A DNA stretch of 64,000 nt from Pollenia angustigena (lineage: Eukaryota > Arthropoda > Insecta > Diptera > Polleniidae): positions 202,171,621 through 202,235,620 of the forward strand of contig OV884057.1 of assembly GCA_930367215.1 (NCBI GenBank). The letters are read 5' to 3'. This document shows positions 42,312-53,500 of the stretch, piece after piece (positions within the stretch are counted from its first letter, which is position 1; every line of letters starts with the position of its first letter). The translations under genes and the position numbers were made by a program. The notes beneath the pieces are model-generated. The model ran no database searches, was not told the DNA's origin, and worked only from the letters and a program-made list of their open reading frames with translations.

Positions 42312-43569
42312 GTGTTAGCAGTGACTGCGACCACCGGCGGGCACGGTGGAGAACCAGTATCTCCTCTGCGTGTCGCCAGCGGTCACACATTCTCTGCCGT
42401 GGTTAAGGCGCCTTACGGTGGAAGTATTAAAGATGCCAAAAACTCAACTATGACACGTACGGATGCCGTTGTCGATTCAGACTCGGATCTCGATAGCGTC
42501 AAAACCATTACCTCTAAAGAGGAACGTGAGCTGCTAAATTCGCCTAGCACTTCTCGGGGAGCCCATTCCATAAATAGGAACAGGCCCAGGAGAAGCAAGG
42601 AAGGACTTAGAGCTCTATCAGAATACAAAGCTGCGGTCCGGATACAGCATCGGCTTGGCTTCCAATCCAACCTTTCCAATGATGAGAAAGAGCGGAGGAA
42701 GTGGGCCAAAGGGGCGATTGCAGAAGGCCGAGCTCACTTTTCTAATAACCCCAAATATGCTGCCAAAAACCATGGTTTCCCCAACTGCATTGAAGAAGCC
42801 GTGATTAAGAGCATGCAGGGAAAAAGACAGCGGTCAGTTGATGAGCCTCCATCTGCCGCAAATCCTAAGAAGACAAAAAAATCCAAGAGAAACCCCGAGG
42901 AGATCAGACCCTCGACATCTGCCGCTGAGCCGTTGCCAAAGGGTGCAAGAGTCAGTGAAGTGGTCAAACGTCCTCTGAGCGTGGCACTTCTCGACATGAG
43001 CAACCCCTTTGGTCAAATGTCCACAGAGCGGTGGAAGATTGTGGAGTTGAAGATTTTCAACGAAATCGTTGCTAAGATGGAGGCTGAACCTGGCAGACCG
43101 CTGCCCTCATTTGATGGGGCTGGTTGATTCAATGGAGTGAAGCTCATCAGTTGCAAGGACGAAATGACGCTGGAATGGCTTAAAGGAGTCATTACGAAAC
43201 TCAAGGGTCTGTGGTCGGATGCACAACTTCAGATTGTGGATCGATCGCACATTCCTGCTGTACCGAAGGCGAAGGTGAATTTTCCGCGTATTGTCAAACC
43301 GGAAGTCGCTCTTCGTCTCCTGCAAAATCAGAATCCTGAATCCCACTAAAGAATGGAGGATTCTGCATGTACTAAAAGGTAACAAGGACGGGCAGAACTA
43401 CATACTGCAGATCACAAAGGAGTCGGAAGACCTTTTGTATCCACGGTATGGAAAAATGCCATGGGGAGTGGGAAGTGTCTTTTTGCGTTTAAAGAAAAGA
43501 CATCCACAGGACTCCAACCATAACACACTGGAGGTCGATGAAGTGGAGCGTGATTTGGCAGCTGACTGA
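42312..43569 (+). pseudogene. LINE ORF1 (LOA-like, DUF4780-type)
   Basis: The first part is low-complexity and basic (NPKKTKKSKRNPEE), with YKAAVRIQHRLGFQSN. Then comes a domain with LSVALLDMSNPFGQMSTERW, VELKIFNEIV and NGVKLISCKDEMTLEWLKGV, matching the DUF4780 pattern of LOA-like ORF1 proteins. An in-frame TGA (43125-43127) replaces what is probably a Trp codon, and the frame shifts near 43320; the rest (EWRILHVLKG, YILQITKESEDLLY, WGVGSVFLRLKK) is in another frame. The start is uncertain. Confidence 0.8.
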
Positions 43570-43599
43570 GTCTTGGTGAGACGGCCAAGGAGGATAGAG

Positions 43600-46373
43600 C
43601 CGCCCCCGAGCCGGTGATTTTAGTCGATGACCTTCAACATTGTAAGATGGCATCGGTCGAACTCCTCCTCACGCTAGAGGAGGGTCGCTACGACGTGGCT
43701 TTAATCCAGGAACCGTGGATATCCACAGGAAATCGGGTTTTGTTAGGAAGAATTTTTACTCATATATTTTCTATAATTACAGCACTGACGATCTCACGGT
43801 AGTGGCCTTGGAAGATGGCAGTGATGACATCATACTCCTTGCATCATCCTATATGCCACACGACAGAGATGCCCCACCAGTAGAACTTCACAGACTGGTC
43901 GAGGAAGCTAGTAGAAGCAAACAAAATCTGGTGGTGGGCACGGATGCTAACGCTCATCATACAATATGGGGCAGCAAGGACATCAACAATAGAGGTGAGG
44001 ATCTTATTGCTTTTATATTACAGAATAATATACAAATTGCGAATCGAGGTGAGGTCCCGACGTATAAGGGTCCGACTTCGGAAAATGTACTTGATGTGAC
44101 GCTTTATACGGATTATAAAGTAGTGATAGAGGATTGGAAGTTGCTAAAGCAGCCATCCTTCTCTGATCATTCCTATATATCCTTTTTGTTAGATTACAAA
44201 ATACCCGACGAGACAGTGTTTAGGAACCCAAGAAATATAGATTGGGCCAAATACTCTTCACTTCTGAATAGGGACCTAGGTCACTTGCGAACAATGGTTA
44301 GTTCAGGGGACATAGATTCTGCTATAGACACGTTGGTATCGGGCGTTATTGGATCCTATGAGAAGTCGTGCCCTCCGACACGAGCTAGGCGTAAGTCCAG
44401 ACCACCTTGGTGGAATAGACAGCTGGACTGTGAAAGACGCGAGCTCCGTGAGCTATTCAAACTGGCGAAAATCGCAGACCGGTCTGAATGCTGGGGGGAG
44501 TACAGGGACGCTCTTAGGGTGTATAAGCGTGACGTGCGAAAGGCCAAACGAACTTCGTGGAAAAGCTTCTGTGATAATATAAAGAAGACAACCGAAACGG
44601 CAAGACTGCGGAGGATGCTAGTGAGCAGTCCGGTTATGCCAAGTACAGTCTGTAGGGAAAACGGAAAATGGACAAGGAGCAGTACGGAAACGCTGGAGGT
44701 ACTCGTTGATACACACTTTCCGGGCTGTTCTGATGTTCCTATTTCAACTGGTGAAACTTCTGTTATGTCGAATGGGGATGATGGTATTATCTCCTATGAG
44801 GGGGTGGAATGGGCCATTGACTCGTTCCAGCCGTACAAGGTCTTGACGGAATCATCCCTGCACAACTACAGCGGGGCAGACAACGGATAGTACCATGGCT
44901 AGTAGAAATCTTTAAGGGATGTCTGAGAATGAACTATGTGCCTAAATCTTGGAGGTTTTCTAGGATTGTGTTTCTACCGAAAGCGGGTAAAAGCAATCAT
45001 ATGTACCCGAAAGATTTCAGACCCATTAGTCTCACATCATTCCTAAACTAGGGGGTACTAGCCTGGAACTTAAATACCACACAAAGTACCTGGGAGTAAT
45101 ACTGGATAGCAAACTGTCGTGGAGATTGAATGTGGAGGAGAGGGTGAAAAAGGCAACGAATGCGCCATACGCATGTAAGGGAATGCTGGGAAAGACGTGG
45201 GGTCTAACCCCTGCTGTTACACATTGGGTCTACACATCGGTGGCGAGACCAATCTTACTCTACGGGATACTTGTATGGTGGACGGCATTGAATAAAAAAT
45301 CGTACCGGAATATGCTAACGGGCGTAACCGGTGCCTTGCGTAGTACACCGACTGCGGCCCTGGATGTGATCCTGGACTTGCTACCGATTCATCTAGTGGC
45401 AGAAGGAACATCGAGGAAGTCTGCGATCCGCTTAAGGGCGACGGACCTTTTGGTCATGATAGTATTATAAGAGGAATAGATTGTAGCAGTGACTACACCA
45501 TTCCGAGGCTGACATTTGGAAGGAAACCACGAGTTACTTGGAGGAGGACGGCTGGTTGGCAGGACTTCGATCTGACCATGGGACCTTCAGTTTCTACACT
45601 GACGGTTCCAAAATGGAGGACGGAGTTGAAGCTGCAGTCTTCTGCCGGGAACTGGGCATTCGGGAATCTTATAAGCTTCCCGATTACTGCAGCATATTCC
45701 AGGCGGAGATATTTGCGGCCAAAATGGCAGCTGATTTGGCACGTAATTCCATTACTGGGAACTCGCACGTAAATTTTTTCATCGATAGTCAGGCGGCGAT
45801 CAGGGCGATAACCGCTGACTATTCATACTCTTCGATCGTCCAGGAGTGTGGGGACTCGATGGATGGACTCTGTGCGAATAAAAGAGTTCACATCTATTGG
45901 GTTCGTGGCCACCAGGGCATTGAAGGCAACGAGGAGGCGGACGAATTGGCGAAACGGGGGTCCATTTACCATACGATAGGGTGATGGCCATTCCGGCTCC
46001 AATTCAGAACATAAGGACGGATACGGACTCTGCTATACGGAGGAGATCAGAGGCGAAAATTCTTCTGTTGCTGCCGAGAAGGGACTGTAGACTTCTGGTA
46101 GGCTTTTTGACGGGTCATTGTTGGACTGCGGTACACGCCCGGAGGGCGGGGCGGTTGAATAGTGACAACTGTAGATTCTGTGGGGTACCAGGGGAAAAGG
46201 AGACAGTGGAACATTTAGTCTGCTACTGTCTGGCACTCGTGCGCTCCAGGGCGAACTGTCTGGGAGATCATTACCTCCAAGGTCTTGGGGAGGTCTCCGG
46301 AATTGGGTTAATGAGACTCCTGGCATTCGTCAAAAGAGTGTGGGGTACTCTGAGTACCATTACATCGGAATGA
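43600..46373 (+). pseudogene. LINE ORF2: endonuclease, deleted RT, RNase H (LOA-like)
   Basis: Endonuclease (43630-44210): NLQHC-like start, VALIQEPWIS, VVGTDANAHHTIWGS, NVLDVTLYT and SFSDHSYISF. Linker with RPPWWNRQLDCERREL. RT begins (RPISLTSF, about 45045) but the sequence jumps at about 45050 to LKYHTKYLGVILDSKLSW, so the palm with its YADD is deleted. The thumb runs 45126-45470 (RPILLYGILVWW, VTGALRSTPTAALD). RNase H 45580-45960: FYTDGSK, FQAEIFAA, FIDSQAAIRA, WVRGHQGIEGNEEADELA. The C-terminal Cys cluster (CRFCGVPGEKETVEHLVCYC) ends at 46373. Frame breaks near 43740, 44840, 45470 and 45975. Confidence 0.9.
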
Positions 46374-46470
46374 CCTTTTTCTGATATTCTTCTGTGGACT
46401 ATCATACAGCGTGGTAACGCTAGGGACCTATTTGGTCTATGCGGGGTCTTTGTGACCGGCCACTTTAACC

Positions 46471-47547
46471 TAATGTAAAGTTATTCCTTCATAAATTCGG
46501 TATTCTAGGTGTTATAGTTTTCCAAATACATATGTATATACTTTTGTTAGCCCACCCATATCTTCACTAAATGTTCATATGGATGTCAAAGTTGCCTGTG
46601 CAAAATTAGATGACTTCAGCTGTTACAGTTTCGCATATATACGAATTTTAGTCTTAAATTGGTATGGAAGGTGCGATGCCCACTATTGCTAATACACCCA
46701 TTTCTTATCCAAATAATAATAAAAAAAATATAGGTGTCAAAGTTTCTCTGGCAAAATGTGGGTACTCTAATTGTTATCGTTTTCCAGGTATACGAATTTT
46801 AGTATCTAATTCATATGGGAAATGCCACGCCTACTATTGCAAGTCCCCCAAATGTTCGTGTGGGTGTCAAAGTTTACCGTACTTAATTTGAAGATTCTAG
46901 CTGTATTAGTTTGCGAGATAAACAATTTGTAATACTTAATCTTAAATTAAAAATCTCTAGATATACATATGTAGATATCCATTACACACGATATCGCTTT
47001 TCAGAACATGGCCGGTTATTATAAGCCTTTTATATTGATGCATATTTGAATTTTTTCAGAGTCTGATTTGTCGATTTTAAAAATCGAAAAAAAATTTATC
47101 GCTAAATTTAGATTCAGATTCGTGATTTGTTCACCATTCTCTAGCCCATACTAACGAACCTTTTATGAAAAGAACTTTTTATTTTTTTTTAACAATTCTT
47201 TAACTGTTTATTTTATATAACTTTAATACATGATACTATTAATTATTAAAAATATTTTGTTTAATTAACAATATAATGAGATTGTAATAAATCCTGCACA
47301 TAGAAACAAAAATGTTAACAATTAAAAAAATTTTTACATACTTATACAGAAATAGAATCGTATTACACTTAAATACTGCAATTAAGGTTTTCTGAGAAAA
47401 TATTGCTCAAATTCTTAAACAAATTAAAAGAAAACGAAAATATTTTTTAGTTTGGACGACACCCATATAATAAATAACAATTTACTATGTATATTATTAG
47501 AAAAAAGAGGTATATGCTTTTATGTTTATGTATAATCCTTATTAAAT
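46471..47547. other. TTC7 downstream DNA with ~150-bp degenerate tandem repeats
   Basis: 46560-46900 has three diverged copies containing GGTGTCAAAGTTT, TACGAATTTTAGT and ATGCCCACTATTGC/ATGCCACGCCTACTATTGC. 46900-47540 is AT-rich and should hold the TTC7 3' UTR. No other gene seen. Confidence 0.45.
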
Positions 47548-50500
47548 CTAATCAAATGTTAATGCAATTGAAGTGAATGGAAGTATAGGACATGTTGGCT
47601 CTAATTGTAAAGCTGTGGCCATACAATCAGCTGATGCGGTGTATTCTCCTAAAGACTCCAAAACCTTGCCAAGAGTAAACCTTTTGGAATAAAAAGATTA
47701 TGGTTTGGATATTTATAATAATTCAGTTAAAATTTTTTAAATATTTACCATATTTTTGGACAATTAGGATCTAGTTTGGCGGCATCTTTAAGAATTTTCT
47801 CTGCCAAACGAGGTTCACTCAAAACATGATGCGTCTCACCTAAAGCCCTTAAGGCTTCGGTATGATTAGGATTGGCCGCAACAGCATTTAGGAAACATTG
47901 CTTTGCCTCATTCCATTGTTCTAAGTAAACACAAACTTGGCCTCTCTGAAAGTGAAATACACAGTATGTCAAAAAGTTGTGTTTATAAAAAATAAAATCT
48001 ATTAAATACGCAGACCAACAAATTTTTAACTCATGGATCAGATTGTACTATTCTAAAGATTTGAGTTGCGCTGAATCCGAATCTGTACTCAGAATTACTC
48101 CCACACATCCGGTTTTCGATATCTACGCTATAAGTGTAAAAAGTCTGTTTTTCGAGGCGTTATAACTGGGTGAGGTGAATTAAACTTTATTTATCAAAAC
48201 TGATATGTCGTCTGAGAGTTCTACCAATTACCTTTTATATTAATATTTTTTTTTATAACTATAGTTTCTACGCGGGAAATAATTCCCGGTAATCTTGGGA
48301 CGGTTTTTTAAAATTAATACCAGGAAATTTTTTACGGGAATTTCAAATTAAATTGTTTGTTAAAATTAAAAACGAGCAATACAAATATATTCTTTGCTAA
48401 AATTACTAAAAACTTCCTACAAACCGAACTACATATTTTCCCTACGCCAATAAATCAACAACAGTCTTTTTAATTGCTGATGGAAAAGCTTTTTGAAGTA
48501 GAAAATAAAATGTAAACGATACACCATCACCAACACCAGATGAACCATCTACAAATTCTAAAAAAATAAATGTAAAGAAAATACAAAAGCCTTAAAATAT
48601 CTTAAAAAAGAATTTTAAGTCTAGAAGTCACGGGTTACAGGCCAACAAATTAATAATCTTTGTATGATTATTGTACTACCCAGTAAAAACTTCGCCTGCA
48701 AAATAATGTGTTGAGTAATCAGAAAAACATAAAAGCACTACTTCCAATTCTACTGAAAGAACCAATGAATTTTACATGGGATGCCCAAAACGAACGCATT
48801 CAAAAGTAAGTCAAAGCTACTAAATAATGAGTGAAACTATAAGCTAAGTTTTTACTGGGTATACAACCAACTTCTGTAGAAAGCGAGAGTACGTTTTCGG
48901 TAGCAGGCAATATACATACTTACATATCAACAAGGATTATAAATATAACCTCGTATAAGCTTTTAAATGCTTTCATAATAATTCAAGTTGTTTTCATTCG
49001 ACCTTTTCATCTATATATATAAGAGTTGCGTGAGTGACTGACTCATTCATCATCGCCCAGCCGAAGCCGCTGACCCTAGAAACTTGAAATTTGGACTAGC
49101 GATTGGTCGCTTCCCCAAATCGATCCACTAAGACGGGATTTTTCGAAATTCGAATGTTTAGGGGGTAAAAAAAGGTAAAACAGAAAAATTCGGTAACCTT
49201 ATATCTCCAAAACTAAAAGAGATGCAAAATAAATGTAATACTTATCGTTGTTCTTTAGAAAAATAAGCGGACAAGTGTCTGGTACTTTTTTTAAATTCGG
49301 CACTATTAGGGGGTAAACGGGTAAAATCTGAATTTAAGTACTTTTTTGCCACCCCATGTTTCTTTTGAACCAGTAAACATAGAAACCAGTGTTGCCAGTG
49401 AAATTTCGAAAAATATACTTTTTAGTTGCCAAAAAGATACACTTTTTCCCAAAAAAATACATATTGAAAAAAATTTGAAAATCTATTTATAAAGTTTAAC
49501 ATTTATTAACATACTCTTTTATTTCATATTTAATGAATATTGTAAAGAAAATTATCAGGTATGTTTGAGGTTTCGACTCGAACTGAAAATGAAAAATGTT
49601 TTTGGATCCGCATAATTCATAAATTGGTGTTCTCAAATCCACATGTTTTTGTGTATTCGAGGTTTTTTGTTCAAAAAAACTTTAGTTGAACTAATGATCG
49701 CAGATTTGATAACCGCAGCATGATAGCAAAGTCTTATATTTATTAAAACATCGTGAAAGCTGATAAGAATCACAGGAAAAATCGCGAATATTAATCGTTT
49801 AAGCTGTAAAGAATTAGAAAACTAACAGGAACAAATCGCATTTATCGCGAACATGGCTAAAATTCGCGAACATTGCTAACTTTAAAACAAACTCAAAAAC
49901 TAGTTTAAGATCGCTTAATCGATTGAAAAAACAACTTGTCGGAAAATAACACAAAAAGTGTTAAAAAAAATTAGCTATAATTACATCAAAATCAATAAAA
50001 AAAGTCGATTTAAAATTTTGGGTTAGTTAGGGCCTTTTGCGATTTAGGTAACGGAAATACACGGATACCATATTAATTCATTTTTATAATTATTTAAGTC
50101 ATAAATATTAGGTAGGTTTTTACTATGGCGATTATATCAAAAAGTTCATATAAATTTCCTGAAAATAAAATAGATGTTCATATTTCTTCAGAACAACTAG
50201 TACTACTAGTAATCATCGATTAAGGTGGATCATATGTTTAAACATCCTTTATGCTTTCTTTCTTCATTACTAAAGCTGCTATTGTATTAGTATTGAGTCG
50301 GCAACGATGATCAGTCTTTTATTTCTGTACATTTTGTACATTCAAAAGATACGAAAAATGTCAGGATTATACATGGTACTTGAAGTCATCAAAAGATACG
50401 AAAAATGTATCTTTCGTATCCTAACGGCAACACTGATAGAAACAAAGTTAATACCACATTCGAAACTTATCAAAAAAATTAGTATATGAATTTGGTACTT

Positions 50501-53500
50501 TTTCGAAATTCGAACATTTAAGGTGTGAAAATCGTAACTATTTTTGAATTTTTTTTACAAAACATTTTCCTCCATTCATTGACATATTCGTACTAAATTA
50601 TGAGCTGCCACCAGTGTTGCCAAAACTTGGTGACCAAAAATGGTTAAATTTACGGAACAAAATGGGCTAAAAGCTTTTTTAAATAAAAACACATTAAAAT
50701 TCAATAACAAAACAGAAATAATTAATTTAAAGTTGTTTACGATGAAATTGTGAGTTAAGATCAATTTGTTAAATAAGAATAAACGTAAATTACATAATAT
50801 TAAAAATTTAAATCATCGAAAAATTCGATGTCGTTATTGTTCATCTCATAGGAATCACTCATTAGTTTCAAATAATCATAAGTTTTAAATAATTTGAAGA
50901 TAAATCATAATCACGACAACATTTACCCAACCTTTTGAGTTCAGATCTACAATAAAAAACAAGTAAGAAAGAATAGTCGGTTAAATCCGACGTTATGATA
51001 CCCTACACCACATTAGAACCTTCGTACCAAATTTTATCAAATAATCTCTAAACTTTTCACTTTGCACTTTGCAAATTTTTCGTCAATTTGCAAAACTTTT
51101 TGTTCCACAGAACTATTTAATTTGATAAGTTGAAATTGATAAGTGAAATTTGCAAAGTCTTTGCAATTTTTATATTCTATTTTCAATTTCTGTTCCACGT
51201 ACGTTCTCTTGTGCAAAGTGCAAAGTTATTATTGCAAAGTGTAATTTGCAAAGACTTTGCAAATAATTATGCTGTTTCGTTCCACAAAAACTGTAAATTC
51301 TATTTTTGCAAAGCAAATTTTGATAAGTTTGTCAAAAATTTGCAAGGTAAACGATCTCTTTGCAAATTCATATTGTTATAGCTTGTGAAGCTACAATAGT
51401 GGAGACGTGGGCATAATAAGAAATTATAGGGCCCGAATTAATTTTTCGGGACTACAAAATTTTAATTGATTTAAGTTGATTTCTTTTTAAATAAAATTAA
51501 AGAAGAATTAGAGCACAATTAAAAGATTGCAAAGATTGGGCTTTTTTCAAAACTTCCTCCCAGGAAGCCTGTTTTAATAATTTATTAACCTTTAAAATGA
51601 AATGTTAAAGCTTTCTTGCAATAGTCCTATTCCTTTAATAATTCACATACTTTATGCTTAAGTCATCCTTTGGTAAAAATTGAAGCTATCAGGCCTGTTC
51701 TGAAAATCACATTTTATGAAAGTGGTTTGAAATCACAAGAAAGGTGTTCTGGGCATATTATTTTGTGATTTCAAAACGTTCAGCTAAGTTAACAACTTTT
51801 TGAAATCACTTTGTTATCTTTGCGACTATTGTAAGATGGCCGTCATAATAAATTACTTAAATAAAATATTCAATGTGTTGTTTATTAATTGTTTATGCAA
51901 TAAACTATTTTATTTGCAACAAATCCTTTAAAAATAAGAAAATTCGACGACACTAAAAAAATTATATTTGCTTTTGAGACTTCTGTTGTGATTTCAGTTT
52001 GTTTTTTTTTTTAGTTGAATTAAAGATCGATAATTTGCTAACAGCGGCATGAAAGCAAAGTGTTATATTTATTAAAAATCGTAAGAGCTGTAAAGAATCA
52101 CAGGAAAAAATCGCTTCTATCGCGAAAATGGCTAAATTCACGAAAAATTGCAAGCTTGTAAACAGGCCAACAATTTGATTTGAAATCGCTAAATGGGTAA
52201 AAAAAAATAACAAAAAAAAAAAAAAAAAATATTGCAAAAATGGCGAACATTCGCGAAAAAAAATTTTATTTCAAACGAGCCATAAAATTGATTGAATGTC
52301 CCTAAAACTATAAGGAATGGCAAAAATTCGGTAAAAATTTCTGAATTGGCGGAAATTCGCAAAAATTTGCTATCAGCGGTATGCCAGCAAAATTCTATTA
52401 TTTATTATAAATCGTCAAAGCTATAACAAATCGAAAACTTATAGAAACAAATTGCTTTTATCGCGAACATGGCTAAAATTCGCAAAAATTGCAAAATTTT
52501 AAACACACCCTAAACTTAATTTGAGATCGCTTAATCGGTTAAAAAAACAAATTGTAGGAAAATAACATAAAAAGCGTTAAAAATTAGCTATCATTTTGTA
52601 AAACAAACTTTTTGTATTTTCTTGTGCTTTCGACAATTGAAAATCACACCGAAAAACACTAAAACGGTGTGATTTAGAGAACACCACAAAATCACAAGTG
52701 TGATTTTAAAAGCACATGTGATTTGAAATCACGTGATTTTCAGAACAGACCTGTATAGATAGGGTGGGTCGAAAATATTTTTTTTCTCTTATCGACTTCT
52801 AATAGCGTAAATATGTTGTATTTTTGTCTGCACTAGACCCGTGTAAAATATTAATTTATTTTTAGTGTAACAGCCCGCGCTTTGATCTTCAATTTTGTTA
52901 AATTTTGAATATAACAGCAATAGCATTGTATTAAATTCAAAATGTTTTCAGTTTTAATTAATAATAATTGATAGATAATAAAATATTAAAATTTAAAAAA
53001 TTAACTTTTCTAACATATACTTAATTTTTAGGAGCTCTTGCGCGGGCTGAAGATGTGACTTTTTTTTACTTTTTTTTGCAGTTTTTATTTGTTTTGACGT
53101 AAGACAAAAAAATATTGCTATTAGAACATGATTCGAGAACTTTTTTTTTCTCATACATCAGTGACCCACTCTAATATACATATTATTAGGAATTATGAAA
53201 TCTATACACTACTAGAATTTATTGTACCCTCATGTTACATATTTTTTTTAACTACCCTTTATTTAGCAATGAAGTAAATTTTGTGTATACATTTTTACAA
53301 TTACATATAAGACACCAACAGAATGTGTATAGATATACTTAATACATTTTATGTATTATTTCTTTTAATAAGTTATTTCTATTATATAAACCATTTTAAT
53401 TTTTCGAATGTGTTCAATGATATCAAATTATAATTTATATGCACATGTATGTACATATCTATAGCTTCAATGTTAAGCAAAGGTTTGCATAAGCATAAAT

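Noticed and set aside
42312..42709. Minus-strand open frames overlapping LINE ORF1 and ORF2
   Set aside because: They are shadows of the GC-richer LINE coding sequence.
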